Part shown: piece by piece, positions 47,100-60,319 of the stretch
How positions within the stretch are numbered: position 1 is the stretch's first letter
Layout of the letters: every line of letters starts with the position of its first letter
DNA from: Xylona heveae TC161
Taxonomy: Eukaryota; Ascomycota; Xylonomycetes; Xylonales; Xylonaceae
Reading direction: 5' to 3'
NCBI RefSeq assembly: GCF_001619985.1
Contig: NW_017264201.1
Span: 682,001 to 746,000 of the forward strand
DNA length: 64,000 nucleotides
Notes under the pieces: generated by a model
Seen by the model: the letters and a program-made list of their open reading frames with translations, nothing else
Told to the model about the DNA's origin: nothing
The model's database searches: none
Translations under genes and position numbers: made by a program

Positions 47100-47226
47100 A
47101 AAGTGGAATTTAGGGGAAAAAGAAGAAAAAGAATAGAAAGAAAAAAGAATAAGAAAAAAGAATAAGAAAAAAGAATAAGAAAAAAAAAGAAAGAGAGAAA
47201 GAAAGAAAGAAAGAAAGAAAGAAAAA

Positions 47227-47270
<44 letters not shown>

Positions 47271-47282
47271 AAAGAAAAGGGC
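47100..47282. repeat. GAAA/AAGAATAAGA microsatellite
   Basis: Four copies of an AAAAAAGAATAAG-type unit run into roughly 80 nt of GAAA tetramers. The tract lies about 190 nt beyond the stop codon of the coiled-coil gene and is probably in or near its 3' UTR. Confidence 0.9.
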
Positions 47283-47473
47283 AAAAAAGAGTTGGATCAC
47301 TGGATCATCTGCGCAGCCAAGAAAAGAAGAGTAGAACAAGGCCAGACAACACAAGGCTACAAGGCTAATGACCAAGACAAGAGGAGAATATCGATAATGA
47401 ACAAGGAGAATATCGTAAATGAAAAAGGAGAACACCATAAGGGAAAAAGGAGAATGCGTAAGGGAAAAGAGAA

Positions 47474-50152
47474 TCAAAACACATCATCAGGCCATTCATA
47501 GGTCTCCTTCTCCTTGCCAAGATCTCTCCCCAGATGTGCCTTCTTTGCAATCTTCGACGCCAGCGGGGTACCAGTCTGGTGACGCATCGAGTAGCCCTTT
47601 TCTCCAGCAGCGTTGACATTAACATTGAAATTCTCATCTGCCGTTGTAGGTCGAGCAGCGCGCTTCTTGGAAACAGTCTGTGTTCCAGTGGCCACGTAGA
47701 AGGGCAAAGGATGTCCATCATGCGCAGCATAGCCTGCGGGGATCTTCGGCACAGGCGGCGTATACTTTGGAGTCGTCGAGTCGTTTGCATCGTCCTCAAT
47801 GTGGTATCCGGCGTGCAGACCAGAGTAGCTTTCCTCGTGAGACTGCCTTGAACGATTGAGCTTCAGAGTAGTCTGACTGGACCGATTTGCTGCTCTACTT
47901 GTTTGCTGACGCTGAGGGTGCTCGGTACCCTCTTCGTTCGGCGTACCTTGCCCTGGGCCTGCTCCTGAGCCAGCTCGAGAGCTACGAGCGCCAGCTGCAG
48001 AGCCCTGCTGCGTTGATGGTCGCCGTCGTACGGCGGCACGACCGAATTCCATGCCATTGTCAAGTGCCTTTGATGATGATGATCTAAAATCGTCCAGAAC
48101 TTGTTGCGAAAAGACGGTAGGTAATGGCGTTTTTGCCAGAGATGAAGGATGCACCTCAACTATTTCTTCCTCTTGCATGGCCCAGCACGGCACCTCGAGA
48201 TCCCTGTCACGGGCGTCTTCGGCATCTCCGTTCACTGCCACGTCGACCTCAACCCCAACATCAAGAGCTGATGTATCAACGAGGTCAACCGGGTCAACCG
48301 GTCCAATAGACTCGGAAGCCTCGCGAGGATTGCCAGGCAGATCCTCCTCAAGGCCATCAGAATGAGATGCAATGCTAAACGATGGCGTGTCTAGTTCGCC
48401 GTGCATGCCAATTCTCGGTCTATTGGTTTGATTTGATGGTATGACGGCGGGAGTCACTGCTAATGCTGCCCCTGGCGCTTGATTACGATCATGGCTACGT
48501 TCATCAGCGCCTTGAAGTTCGCCGGTTCCGAGTTGAGAGGATTTGGATGGTCTGATAGTCTTCGTGTGAGATTCTGAGAGCCCCAATTCCCTGCGGACTT
48601 GTGAATCTCCAGAAAAAGTGCGTCGGGGTTGGATATTATTCTTGGTCCTGGAACGCGGCAGCTCCTGAGTAATGGTTCGATCAGACGCCGGATGATTTGG
48701 CTGGGATGAGCCCGCCGCAGCCGGTGTGATGGGCTCATGAGCAGCAGCGGCAGTAACGTGTGCCGGCAAGGGTGGAACAGGCGGGACATGTGCCAACACA
48801 GCGTTCAGTTCACGTCGAGCGACCTGGAGCTTCGTCTCCAAATCGCTGACCTTTTTCATCAGCCTTTGCTGTCTCTGCATATCTCGTTTAGATTGACGCT
48901 TTCGGACTTTCTGCTCATCAGTATCCTTGGGGGTTGCTGTGGTTGTGGTGGTGGCGGCGGTAGTTCCTTCAGGTATTGGCGGTGGTGGAATGCTGGTGCC
49001 AAGCACCCTCGATGATGGCAATTGCATCTCCGATTTTGATTTTTTCAAGCTTTTCAGCGAAGGCTTTTTGAAGAATAATGATCTTCGAGGCGTCACTGTT
49101 GTCGAGCCAGACATGTTTCCGGCTGATTGCCCCTTTGTCGATGAGGCTAGTAGTGATGGTAGTCGGTGGTGATAGTACTCATCACCTGCATGGTCTTCAG
49201 AGGATCGGTAACCATCAACATCGATGCCAGAGTCACGATGTGGTGGCAGGTTGCCGTAGAGATCATCATCACCTTGGTCGTCACGACAACCATCGCCGCC
49301 GCTGATGTTGTCGGCGCTCTTACGCGCATTCGAGGTTATTGAGGTAGTGATTGTGGATTGCCTGCCTCTCACATTAGGAACTCGATTAACACGGTGCGAA
49401 AGTGGACTACCCAGCGTCGCCAGCTGGCCATTCTTCTTCAATTCCGCATACGTCCTTTCAGCCCGTTCGCGGCGCTCCTTCATCATTCGGAGCTGCGGGT
49501 CAAAATCCTCCTGCGTCTGTTTCCACTTGATTGCCATGCTTTCCCAAATGTTGACGGGGTTAAACGCCGTCGCAAATTGCTTTCCAAAGCGATAAATACC
49601 CTCACGAGTAAAGCCGCCCCTTTGCTGCTGTGCAACCGATCCAGACCCTAGCCTTGACGACGAGGACAATCCGCTCGTTCCAGTGTCCGCACGTGGCGGC
49701 ACAATACAAGGTTCCGACGCGTCACGGAAGAAGTCGTCCATGAGATCCTCGTCCCGAACGTAGATACTCGGGGGTATCTCACTCGGCCGATCATGCATGC
49801 TACCTTCCTTGAATCTGGAGAGCTTCCCGAAATGCACGTTACGCCGCTTGGCAGAAGACGCATGAGATCGCATCGAACGGGCAGATCGCATCGATGCATT
49901 GTTCATGCCTGTTGCGGATCGGGAAGTCGATAAATCTAGGTGTCTTCCCCGGCGGCTGCGCTTTTGCGCAGGTGTATCGCTGGCCGCGAGCTCGTCCTCC
50001 TCATCGGTATTGGGCATGATGAGAGACTCTCTCAGGACTTGCGACCTTGACGGGCTTTCCAGCGCGTGCGGCCGTTTTCGGGAATTGGTAGATGGCGGGG
50101 CGGAAGAGGATGCGTGGGCGCTGACAGCAGGGCTTATTGCAGGCTTCGGCAT
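47474..50152 (-). CDS. Large disordered coiled-coil protein, conserved in fungi
   Basis: An uninterrupted frame of 892 residues. The N-terminus has a basic nuclear-localisation-like patch (AQKRSRRGRH, about 62-71) and a KRRNVHFGKLSRFKEG block (about 102-117). A helix-rich conserved-looking core follows at about 182-245 (FGKQFATAFNPVNIWESMAI, then EDFDPQLRMMKERRERAERT). A second coiled coil lies at about 409-450 (KRDMQRQQRLMKKVSDLETK). The rest is Ser/Pro/Thr-rich and likely unstructured, with poly-Thr and Pro-rich runs, and it ends with ASKIAKKAHLGRD and the acidic EWPDDVF tail. I recall similar proteins annotated in Aspergillus as nuclear RNA-binding proteins, but I see no RNA-binding domain, so that name is not supported here. 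It is in tandem with veA, about 1.8 kb downstream of it. The start is the first ATG of the frame. Confidence 0.8.
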   Translation of the reverse strand: MPKPAISPAVSAHASSSAPPSTNSRKRPHALESPSRSQVLRESLIMPNTDEEDELAASDTPAQKRSRRGRHLDLSTSRSATGMNNASMRSARSMRSHASSAKRRNVHFGKLSRFKEGSMHDRPSEIPPSIYVRDEDLMDDFFRDASEPCIVPPRADTGTSGLSSSSRLGSGSVAQQQRGGFTREGIYRFGKQFATAFNPVNIWESMAIKWKQTQEDFDPQLRMMKERRERAERTYAELKKNGQLATLGSPLSHRVNRVPNVRGRQSTITTSITSNARKSADNISGGDGCRDDQGDDDLYGNLPPHRDSGIDVDGYRSSEDHAGDEYYHHRLPSLLASSTKGQSAGNMSGSTTVTPRRSLFFKKPSLKSLKKSKSEMQLPSSRVLGTSIPPPPIPEGTTAATTTTTATPKDTDEQKVRKRQSKRDMQRQQRLMKKVSDLETKLQVARRELNAVLAHVPPVPPLPAHVTAAAAHEPITPAAAGSSQPNHPASDRTITQELPRSRTKNNIQPRRTFSGDSQVRRELGLSESHTKTIRPSKSSQLGTGELQGADERSHDRNQAPGAALAVTPAVIPSNQTNRPRIGMHGELDTPSFSIASHSDGLEEDLPGNPREASESIGPVDPVDLVDTSALDVGVEVDVAVNGDAEDARDRDLEVPCWAMQEEEIVEVHPSSLAKTPLPTVFSQQVLDDFRSSSSKALDNGMEFGRAAVRRRPSTQQGSAAGARSSRAGSGAGPGQGTPNEEGTEHPQRQQTSRAANRSSQTTLKLNRSRQSHEESYSGLHAGYHIEDDANDSTTPKYTPPVPKIPAGYAAHDGHPLPFYVATGTQTVSKKRAARPTTADENFNVNVNAAGEKGYSMRHQTGTPLASKIAKKAHLGRDLGKEKETYEWPDDVF

Positions 50153-51989
50153 GGTGCGACTAGCTCTCGAGTATGCAAGTCATGAGGGCCAGGCGAGCGA
50201 CGTGGAGAGGGGATATGAAGGACTTGAGTATGTAATTCTATCGTCACGCAAACGAATCGTTATCCTTTGCTGGATCATGCACGGGGCGAGAGTCAGTTTT
50301 GGTTGCAATATTAATCGATATAGAGTGACATAAACAAACCAAGCCGAACAAACAACCGATGCTAACAATTCGCGGCGCACAGGGAGACCAAACAAACAAA
50401 CAAGGGCCTCTGAAGCTTTTCCAATTTGCGAGCTGGATCAAGCTATGGTGAAGCGAATGGATCGGAGCAAAGCACGAGCGCCACGAGGTGAGCTAGACAA
50501 TACAATGCGATAGCAAAATATTGCCCAGAAAACCAAAAAGGGGCGTCTCGCAGCGGCAGTATTAGATGCGCGTTGTTAATTCGATGCTCAAGAGAACAGC
50601 TATGTCGGTGCCAATCGATCGGCCCAAAAAAATACAAATCAGCAAGCAGCCGAATCCAAGTGGTGCTCTTTTGTAAATGTCATATGAAGTATTTTTCTGG
50701 GGGGGGTATGGCAGTGATGATCATCAGATGGGGAGGGGAACTTGAACAGCCAACGTCCAAGGCGGTCAGACAAGTTCAGTCAGCAAAAGGTAAACAGAGC
50801 CCACGAGCAGGGATGGAGATCAACAAGTACAGGTACACATAGTACTTGCATTAATCGCTTAGTTTTTCCTGGAGCCCTCAGACTAACCCAAGTACCGATA
50901 CCTTGAAACCTGACTGGTAGTTACCCATGGTGATGGAAGACCTCAGCTAGTGGAGATAGCGAGTGTTCAAGGCAAAGTGGCACCTGGTGGCTATGAAACG
51001 CTGGATGTTGCACCTTTGGACACTTTGGTACCTGAACCGAGGCAAAATTACCTAAAGATTAAAAAAGCCATCAAATCAATGAATCGTGCATACCGCTTAC
51101 AGCACTACTTTCAGCTGCATTGCATTACATTGCCGCACATTTTTCAGCATTGCATACTCGGAGCGGAGAAATCAAAGCTCTGAACATCACCATTGCAGCG
51201 CAATCAAGTCTAAGCGATACGGACAAGACTGACGCGACTCAGTCCTCGAACGAGGGGAAAAGGTGAACCACCAAAAAAAAAGGTAGATTATAGATTCACG
51301 AAGCCACGGGACATTATATCCATCACGTTTCTGAGAGTGTACCATTCCAAGGACATGTAGTCAGCCGAAATGTAAGAGATGAAAATCAACCAAAGCCAAG
51401 ACAATTTTTCGATTTCCATCAATGAAAACACAAAGGGCCTCCTGTGCACTTTTCGTATACCAGGTGCAAAAGGAGCACTGATGGGAAATGATGTGACTGT
51501 AAAGCACTTATCCAATAACAAAGCCACTGCCGCAAGTACCAGGAAAATGTATGGGAAATGAATGGACACACAAGTAGAGAGAAAATGAATTGGTCAAACA
51601 ATAGTCGAAATTGAAGAGAAGTAAATTCACAAAAGTTGACCGGAAGCAACCAAAAGTTAATATGACACATAGGACGCATGTCTCCGTGAGAAGGTTAAAC
51701 AAAAGAAATGTACAGCGTTGACAACCTATACAAAGTCCCGGTAAGGTGAATTGCAACAAAAAAAAAAGAAAGAAGAGAAAGAAAAAAAAAAAAAAAGAAA
51801 ACTGGGGAGGCGGAGGGAAAAAGTGGGTATTTACAAAGGACGCCATCGCGAAATTGAGACAAACGCCATATATGGGATATCACAAAGCATCGGCAGAGCA
51901 GGGTCTTCGCTCGGTCTTATTTACCCGCTACTGCATACTCGAAAAGAGTGCGCGCTGGCCATACCATGAGCTGCTTTGTCATTCACTGC
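50153..51989. other. Spacer between veA and the coiled-coil gene
   Basis: About 1.8 kb containing the veA 3' UTR and the coiled-coil gene promoter. There are A-runs at about 51757-51795. Short open frames show nothing recognisable. Confidence 0.6.
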
Positions 51990-53915
51990 TCAACCCGACA
52001 AGGGGGCTCGGCGACTAATCTCTGTGCCATCTGCACGCTTATACCGCATCCGTAGAGCCTGCATATCATACATGTCGAATTCCTCCTCATCGTAGTCAGC
52101 CTGCACCATGTCCTGGCCGTGATGCGCAGTGTTTGGGCGCATGCCGTCCTGAAGAGGCTTCTCCAGATGAGCAGAGCTAAACACGGAACCAAATGGACGC
52201 TTGGAGGAGCGGGCAGAGTCAATCGTGGAGGCAGAATGGGGAGTCGGATACTGCGAGTATGCTCTCGATTTAGCACTCTCATAGCCGCCCGAAAGGCTAG
52301 AGCCGCTGGCAGCAGAAATGGGACCCGGAGTGGCAGTGATTGGTGAATTCGTCTCGTACGTGTTGCTCAGAGACGGCTGCAGAGTCTTGAGTGGAGGGAG
52401 TGCGGGAGCAGCGTTGGAAGTGGTACTAGCAGGAGTAGGCGCGGGAGGTGGAGGAACGGTGGCGTAGGGTTGGTGAACCGGCTGAGCGCTGCTGTAAGCG
52501 TTTTCGGCAGCGTAAACGGGCATATGTTGGCTAGCATAGCTGGATGGGGCAGGTGCAGAGTCCCGACGATAGTCTAGATTCTCTTGACGAACAGCGACGG
52601 GTTGCGAATAGGGTGGCTGGGCATATTGCTGCGGTGCTGCGTAACCGTAGACCTGTGGCGCAGACATTTGTCGAACGTGAGCAGAAGGCTGCAGTGGGTA
52701 TGCCGCAGCAGGTGCAGTATGGGGAGGCAGCGCGGCGGGCTGTGGGTGGGCAACAGGTTGAGGGGCGCTGTAATGTGGCGCCTGATACTGGGGTGCCGGA
52801 TTTGCTCCAAACGCAAGATGTGAAGGATAAGCGGAGGGAACGGGCTGAGGTGGAACGTGGGCCGGAGGATATGCTTGTTGATACGGTTGCGTGGTGTATG
52901 GGCTCATCTCGTGCACCGAAGGGCGGCGATGGGGAGGCATGGCGTACGGAGCAGGTTGTCCATCGCCGCTGACGATGCTCACTGAGCGAGGTCTGTTCTG
53001 GTGGTCCACTAAAGGTTGAGCATTGGAAATCGCCGCCTGCGAATAAACATCTGGCGTGGCAGTTCGTCGCTGCTCCCTCACATAAGCGTTTTCTTCGTCA
53101 TATCCATCCCAGTCCTTGGCCTTGCCATCGCGTCGTCTCATGCGAACGTCGCGTCGGATGCGAACACGACAGCCTTGTTCGGCCACGATACGGCTGAGGG
53201 ACGTACTTTCCGCTAGACCAGGGAATTTCTTGGCACTGAAAACGGTAAATGGCATCGACTTGACCTCCAATCGCCAATATGCGTGGGCGGTAGGCGAAGG
53301 ATATCCAGAGACATTGGGAAGTTGGCCGTTGATGTCTGGTTTCCCCGCAATCACATCCATATCAAAGTCCTTTGATTCCTTGACTTCTTCAAAGAGGTTG
53401 AAACTCAAGCGGTATTTTCCTTCGTGTCGAACAGAAAGATCGGGGAATATGAAGTAACCAGCGGGCAGAGGACGGTCGAGATAGGCCATTCCAGCAACGG
53501 GCATTCCGGTAAGAACAGGATAAGATGCAGGCGTTACGGGTACGCGTCCTTGGGCAATGGGACGAGCATTTTCCAAAGTCGCAAAGAGGAAAAAGTTGGC
53601 ATTATAGGAGAAGGTAACATCGTTCTTGGCGTCGCCCTCAAAAATTCGGAGCTCCACGATTGGAGGCGGGTCAACAGGTCGTCGATCGGCAGAAGCTATG
53701 GAAGAGATGAGCATCTTGTCTCTGGAGAAAAAAGTGTACATATATTTATTTCGTCGCTTCTTGCTCAAGCACTTACATTTTGCACCAGAGCCGCAAGCAC
53801 GAGCACGCTCAGGCTGTTGAATAACGTTCAACTGATACGTCAATTTCCTCCCCTCCTTGGTCACACGAGAGGACGAGCTCATCTTCTCGTTTGCGACCGC
53901 GACCAAACCAGACAT
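51990..53915 (-). CDS. veA: Velvet regulator VeA
   Basis: Two exons on the minus strand, 53915-53777 and 53695-51990, give 614 residues (A. nidulans VeA is 573). Removing the 81 nt intron (GTAAGT donor, CCATAG acceptor) restores the family sequence [20 protein letters not shown]. The velvet domain spans about 20-240: [80 protein letters not shown] and the final block up to [20 protein letters not shown]. The C-terminal 370 residues are Pro/Gln/Ala/Tyr-rich and disordered, ending in the conserved [20 protein letters not shown]. VeA binds VelB and LaeA in the nucleus and couples light to sexual development and secondary metabolism; light lowers its nuclear entry. The ATG at 53915 is preferred, since no in-frame ATG lies upstream before a stop that I could find. 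Confidence 0.97.
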   Translation of the reverse strand: MSGLVAVANEKMSSSSRVTKEGRKLTYQLNVIQQPERARACGSGAKCKCLSKKRRNKYMYTFFSRDKMLISSIASADRRPVDPPPIVELRIFEGDAKNDVTFSYNANFFLFATLENARPIAQGRVPVTPASYPVLTGMPVAGMAYLDRPLPAGYFIFPDLSVRHEGKYRLSFNLFEEVKESKDFDMDVIAGKPDINGQLPNVSGYPSPTAHAYWRLEVKSMPFTVFSAKKFPGLAESTSLSRIVAEQGCRVRIRRDVRMRRRDGKAKDWDGYDEENAYVREQRRTATPDVYSQAAISNAQPLVDHQNRPRSVSIVSGDGQPAPYAMPPHRRPSVHEMSPYTTQPYQQAYPPAHVPPQPVPSAYPSHLAFGANPAPQYQAPHYSAPQPVAHPQPAALPPHTAPAAAYPLQPSAHVRQMSAPQVYGYAAPQQYAQPPYSQPVAVRQENLDYRRDSAPAPSSYASQHMPVYAAENAYSSAQPVHQPYATVPPPPAPTPASTTSNAAPALPPLKTLQPSLSNTYETNSPITATPGPISAASGSSLSGGYESAKSRAYSQYPTPHSASTIDSARSSKRPFGSVFSSAHLEKPLQDGMRPNTAHHGQDMVQADYDEEEFDMYDMQALRMRYKRADGTEISRRAPLSG

Positions 53916-56900
53916 TTTCGGGTTGTGATCTGAGCAACTTCGCACAAGCGTACACAGTAGATGGGTTCGTGGGATTTGCCGAAGGTGATGATGCAATAAT
54001 AAGACTTGATCTGGCCGACGTATGAGATTGGTCTCAACAGAGATCAGACACGATTATATTTCGAGATTTGGCTACCAGATGTTCTGGTTCTTCTTAATGC
54101 CCTGCCGAGAGTCGTAGAGTGTTTTAATTTCGCGTCTCTTAGGTGAATGTTGTCACGAGATCTGGGTCGGGTAATTCCTTAAAAGAGGTCCAACGAGTGA
54201 TGAGAAGAAAGATGAATTGCAGCGAGTGAATTCTCTGAACTGAGGTGTTAATTTCATTCAGTCACTTTTGTGCAAAGATTGACCAGCTCATCGTCCATGA
54301 TTTGCAAATTTTGGCAATGACGGCACGTAGCCAGGTGGGCAGGATGCAATGCTTACAGTCAAAAAATTAGGGAATCGAGAAAGAAGAGAAAAGGGCTCTA
54401 GATGATGACTCGCAGAGGGGTAGCTCAAATGACCTTGAGAAAAGGATAAGAATCTTGGTCACTGAAGAACAAGTCCCGCTCAAGCCCAAGGACGAGCGAA
54501 GCACGATGATCTTCTTGAGGCCAATGTCGCTCGGTGAATTATGATATTGGCAGGCTTGAGGCTGAGAAAATCACTGCCTGGATCGACAACCGCGAGGGTT
54601 CTGAATGCGTAATCGACGGGGGAGCAGAAGCACTGCCTCTCTCTTCACACTGCGTCTCCTGGACGTCGTCGTTGTTCAGCTGTGGGCGAGCGACGCAGAA
54701 GCGAGCAAGTGGGAAGAAAAGAGCGAGAGAGGTCAGAGAAGAGAGAAGGAGGGCAAGAAAGGTGACAGGCTACTGGTAGAAAGGGCAAAAGCTAGATGCG
54801 GGTCGAAGAGACAGGGTGGGCAGCGAGGAGGAGTCGAGTGGTCCGTACGTAGTTGCATAGAAAGCGTGCACGACTGGGAACTTCAACAACTACAGGTAAA
54901 ATTGTAGTGCTACTGCAGCAAAGAGGTCTAGGATCGTGATGGCGTTCCGTCTGCTCGAATCCCTAAGCCTCGGGCTTCTATCCATGGCTGTTCTAGCTGT
55001 CTGGCAGGTCTTGGTTCCCCCCTGTCCCACCAGCAAAAGAGGCACGCAAGTGGACCCGACGACCCAGACCAAGGAAAGGCCCGGGAGCCGGCACGGCGGC
55101 GGAGGGGGGTGGGCCGTCCAGCTGTTAGGTCCCCTCTCGCTCCGACCTACTGGACTTTGGTTTCACCTCGCGTGGGAACCAGAATGGATTGTGGTGTGTG
55201 TATGGGTGTGTTGTGTGTATGTGTGTGGTGGGTGGTGTAATGGGTCAGGCGGGTGTGTGGGTGTGTCTTTTGTCTGTGGCATTGGTATGGGTCTCTCTGT
55301 ATGGATAAGCGTACTGGCCACCTTGGCTGATGGCTGCTGGCGGTGGTAGAGAAGGGACGAGGGGGAGGGACCCAGCAGCGTTTGTGGCCTGGTCGACGAC
55401 GGAAATGGGCTCGCTCCCTTTCCGCATCAAACCCCCCTTTCGCTAGCTTCAATTGGCCCCAAATGAACAGCGAGCGTTATGACTGGGTAACAGGGCGAGA
55501 CAGACAGGGTCAACGCCCCTTTCGTGGACGGAAATGGATTTTTGCTGAGCGGGTTTGGCGTCATGTTCTGCCCGTAGCGAGCCCACCAGCGTTCCTTTCC
55601 CTTCTCACTATTCGTACAGAGTTACCGGACTACACCAACTCTTTTGCCAATTCTTTTCGTCTCCAAACCTCGGCCTCCGCCCAACCTTCCGACAAAGACC
55701 AATTTCCCAGGAAAAGAATTCGACCGCAAGCCCAGCAGTCATCCTCCACCCACCCCTCCCTTTAGGCTTTTCCTCATCCCTAGAACTTTTCAACTCTAAC
55801 CTCTTTGTAGTTATTCGCCTTCTGCTAACCTAAAGATCATCGCTACTTGCTCGGAGCAGCTTCAAATAGAATCACAGATACAAAGACACACAAACGCAGA
55901 TAATTTCGTTAGTAGCTGTTGCAAACATGTTCGTCGAACGAACCATCTCCTGACGCTAAAGCCGTGCCGAGCTGAAGCCACCGAGAATAGTACAGTAGCC
56001 TTTCGCTTTTCTCTCTTCGCTCAGCCGCCGCTGAAGCTATCTTGACGGACTGTCTACTGTCTCGCCGCTAGGAAGCACTCCGAGCGCTTAAGCCCATTCG
56101 ACTGACCCAAACGTTAAGCGGTCCTAATGCATCATCTTTGGTCTTCATTATTGCTATGATATGATACACTTTCACCCGAATGCTTCTAAAGAGCCCAGAA
56201 ACGTCAGAGAACAGTCCATTTGAATCTCATCTGGATCCGCCTAGAAGAGGAAAGCGAAGTTTTAGCAAGAAGCTTTGCTTGTGAATGAGATGCCCCCGAT
56301 CGGGAAAGCGCACTTTGACGTGTCGCACCAAACGCTGGGGAATCCCAAGTTTCACCGGCAAGGATCATATCGGGAGCCAGGCGATCGACCCAAAAAGGAC
56401 ACAAAATTGCATCAAAACAAGAGTGAGGGACGGAGTACGTATCGTACATGGTACTGATGATGTCTTTTGGGTCCAGTCATGCATCGACTTTTGTGATGAG
56501 TTGACTCGTTTGGGTTCACGATGAGGAAAATGAGTGTGTGAGGAGCAGCAAGTATCGTACGATGGGCCGCCCTCGGTAGCATCGACGGCGACGCCAGGAC
56601 GCGGTCTCGGGCCCGGGACCCGCTCGGTGCAAGGACGAGTTACAAGAGAACAATTTTTCTTGGTACGTCCATACATTGGCCACGCAGGAGTCGGTTCCAC
56701 CTGCGCCTACAGCAATTGCGAGCCGTTGCTGCTTCCCATTTTCGTTCTCATCTTCTTCATGAGCGAGAGGTGTTTGGAGATACATGTGTAAAAGCATCAT
56801 CACTTGCTTTAATATTCTAATATCTTTTCCATGGCTTCTCTTCTCTCTTCGCTCACCTGCCACTAGTATTTGGCCGCTACCGGGGCGAAGGAGGGACGGA

Positions 56901-59900
56901 CAGCAGAGGCTGGTGCCGAACCCGCGCGACTTGGGAGTACCCGCTCCCGTTCCATGCACCTTGTCCCGTTCAGGGATAGCCATGTCCCTCGGTTAAACAC
57001 TCTGGTCTGCCCTTGTCTCTTCTCGCTGGCTCTTGCTCTGCTCGCATCATTCGGCCCATCATTGCGATCGGCACCCCTTCTCCTGCAATGGATTAAACGG
57101 TGACACAATGCAAAGATGATTCGATTTCTTCGGTACCTGTCTGAAGAAGAGCGACATGCGACAATAAATAATCTCCGAGCAAGAAATACCCCAATGCTAG
57201 CCTGATGATGCCCAGCCGATCACTGAGAATACACCTTCTGAATAGAGAAAGGAAAGAGATCTTCTCCCCTTGACCGCAGAGAGACTACCAGTATTAGATT
57301 TGGTCCTGGTCCGTCCTTGTACGATATGAGCAGGTACCTGACTTATACCTTACGTTCCGTACCATTTAATATACCGTACTCTGTACCTTTGGTACTTTCA
57401 TCGATCGGAGATAATACTATGGCCTCTGACAGTCTCCGACAGCCTCCGACAGCCTCTTTTTTGGCTTTTCAACGTTCGCTTCGCTCGTGCATGACGCAGC
57501 GCATCTCGTCTGCGTCGGAAGCTCATCTCGGCATCGAGACCGCATAGTCCCTGGCACAGCTAGGTATGTGATCAGTCATCGAACATGCGGTCCTCGCAAC
57601 TAAGCCACCCCAAAGTCACCCTCGAAAGAGGAAAGGAATCGCCTTTTTTATCTACAGTTGCATGCTCAAGGCTTCAGGATCGATGACTTCCAGCACGTTG
57701 CAGCGATGGCTTTTACAGTTGTCTCCGGCTTCTAGACTGACTAAATCCATTCTCCATTTTTTCCCTGGCCTAATTCATCTCATTATATTGGAAGAGGGCG
57801 CAGGACCATCTCTAGCAAATCGAGATGCATGTGAAGAGAAGGGTGGCCCTTGACTGGTCGGACCGCTGCGGGCGGCAATCTCTAACTATCTCTCGACCCA
57901 TCTCGACGTGCATCGAGGGTCCGAGCATATGCTTTTTTGCTGTGCCTCTCTCTCCAGTATGGAATGCGCCAGGAATCCCCGTCGTCTCAGCGTGGACCAG
58001 CTTCCCCCGTGGTCCCCTTGCTCAGACCTATGTGGCGCATCCTGGTGACCAATGCGAGTTCTTTGTCACTTGATCGAATCGCCCCATTCGGCCCTCGTTC
58101 CTTACGCCATTCGAGTTCTTCCCCATTTTCCCACAGATCTCATGTCCCCTGACTGTGCCGCACCCAAACACCAAGGGTGGGCTTTGACGGGAATGTCTAT
58201 CGGGTGTAGGAGAAAAACGGGCTGTCTCACGGCGTCATAACCCGGGACAAGATACCACGGAGAGCCAAATACCCAGAGGCGGCTTGACACGAGCGTGAGC
58301 CTTGGTGCTGTATTGCCCCGGTGCCGTGGTACTTCTTTCGGGTCACCCGTCAAGGTACATTTGCTGGGTTCAATATTCTTTACCTGGCACACGTTCCCGA
58401 TATTCTTTCTCATCATTATTCTGAGGCACTGAATATGCTTCTCCTGAGGCATCACGCTTCTTCTTGAGTGAAAAATCTGTCTTGGCTTCCTGCGCAACGG
58501 TGTCACGGCAGTGAAGCTGATCTTCGATGATGGAACAGCTGAAAAGTGTGCGTAACCCAGAATTGGGCAGCCAGAGCCGGGGACATGGCAACACAAGCCG
58601 ATCAAGTATGAGACCTATCACAAAATCGGACCCGGCGACTGCTCCACGTGTGTCGGCGGCCGCAAGTTATTTTTCCATGTAGCGAAAAAGCTCAGCAAAA
58701 GAAGTCGCCCTCTTTTGCTTTTTTTCGAGTCACCCGTCTGTCGTCCATCTTTTGGATAGATGGAACTTGTTCTGCAGTCAGTTGTCTTGTTATGCCAGCA
58801 ATTTCTTGACATCAAGCGGCAATGTAGACATTGGTTGAACTTACCTCTTTGCTTCACACGACCTTGTTTCTCAAAAGAAAACATACTGGAACCGGAGCAT
58901 CAGACGGGCCCATGCATTGGCCTTTTACTGGCATGGCAGAATCCTGCTTCACACCCGTGCTATCATGATCGGCCTTTTTACTACGGCGATCGCCTATGCT
59001 CAGCCCGCATCCAACTTTCTTCTCTCAGCTAAAGAGCCTTCAGAATAACAATAGCATCGGCGACCCCGTCAGAAGTATTTACTAACAATGTTGCCATTAT
59101 TATCCATTGGGCCGAACCCTTTCTTACCTTCTTAGCGTCTAGTTAGTGGGGAGATCACGGTCAGCACGATGGAATGGATCTGATTACTGGACGTCGTTCC
59201 AGAGGAGACGATAAGCTCATGAGGTAAAACACCTCGATACTTGCAAGTTTGCAAGGGCTTTATCTCCTTTGAAAGGATGGCTTGGTTCGGTAATCGCAGC
59301 ATGCATCATCACCGCATTAGTCTGAAAAACGCACGCTTTGGAGGTTAGTCATTGGAAGAATACGGTACTTCACTTTGACGCAGCAGAATATCCAGAAAGC
59401 TCCAAAGCATCCCCACCTAAGTGCAGTTTCCCGCATACCTGAAATTCTCCGACAAGAGCACGTCCAACCAAAACGTATCCAGCATACCCACAGTCAATAC
59501 AATCTAGTTTCATATTTAACCTCTGTGCAATGTCCAGCTTCAGTAACGACCCACTTGAGCCCGTTGCGGGGCGGCTCAATTCTGCGCACTTCTCATATGA
59601 AGCGGGTTGAACTTCAAATTCGGCCCGTATTTCTGGTCTGAATCAAAATACCGTTTGCTCCCAATGGTCCAGAACGCCCAATACTCTACTTGCTCATAGA
59701 CCGAGTGTGCCATCATGATGCTATAACAGGTGGGAGGTGGATTCTGTGGTCGTAGTTGGACGAGGTGTTTACCGTATTGTAACGATGGTGCTTTTCCGGT
59801 AAATGGATCAGCTCGTATTAAGCTTTCCTTTCCTCTGCCTTTTCTTACATGTTGAGATCCTGCGAAGGGACCTGACGACTATGATGTCATTTGCGATATA

Positions 59901-60280
59901 TAATAGGTGTTCGGTTTTTTTTACTTGGGTCGTGGAGAATCGTATCCTGAAACACTCGCTTGAGTTGTTATGATCAAGAAGCGTTTCAACATAAAATTTC
60001 TTCTTTCAATACAAAGCTTTTCTATATCTCGAGATTACATTTGGCTGCATGAAAAAGCATCGGGTCGCGGAAATTTTTTCATTATCGCTGCTCATACACT
60101 CGGCCATTTGACGCCTTGGTCGGTTGAGATTGAAAGATTGTGACAGCCGTAATGCTGACATTAAGAGGCATATGCAATTCGTTTACGCTGCGAGATATTC
60201 TGAATCAAGTCTGGTCATTGGATTCTGGTTCAATTTCTTGTTTGAAATATGAATATTTTCGAGAAAAAGAGAGGAAAAAG

Positions 60281-60319
<39 letters not shown>

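Larger units (their letters stand above)
43301..47473. other. Microsatellite-rich spacer
   Basis: About 4.2 kb without a supported gene. It holds CTAC and CTCTGTAT tandem repeats (44749-44836), AT-rich ATAC/ATAT-type sequence (45840-46060), a long purine-rich stretch (46265-46680) and a GAAA tract (about 47100-47280). An open frame at 44036-44344 begins at GTG and has no recognisable features. Confidence 0.6.

Noticed and set aside
47051-47284. Phe/Leu/Ser-rich minus-strand frames over the GAAA tract
   Set aside because: They are direct translations of the microsatellite (TTTC repeats) and not genes.
58102-58605. 167-codon minus-strand frame in the veA-TRS130 spacer
   Set aside because: Starts at a TTG, no recognisable motif, no supporting splice pattern. 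It may be chance in 6.8 kb of sequence.
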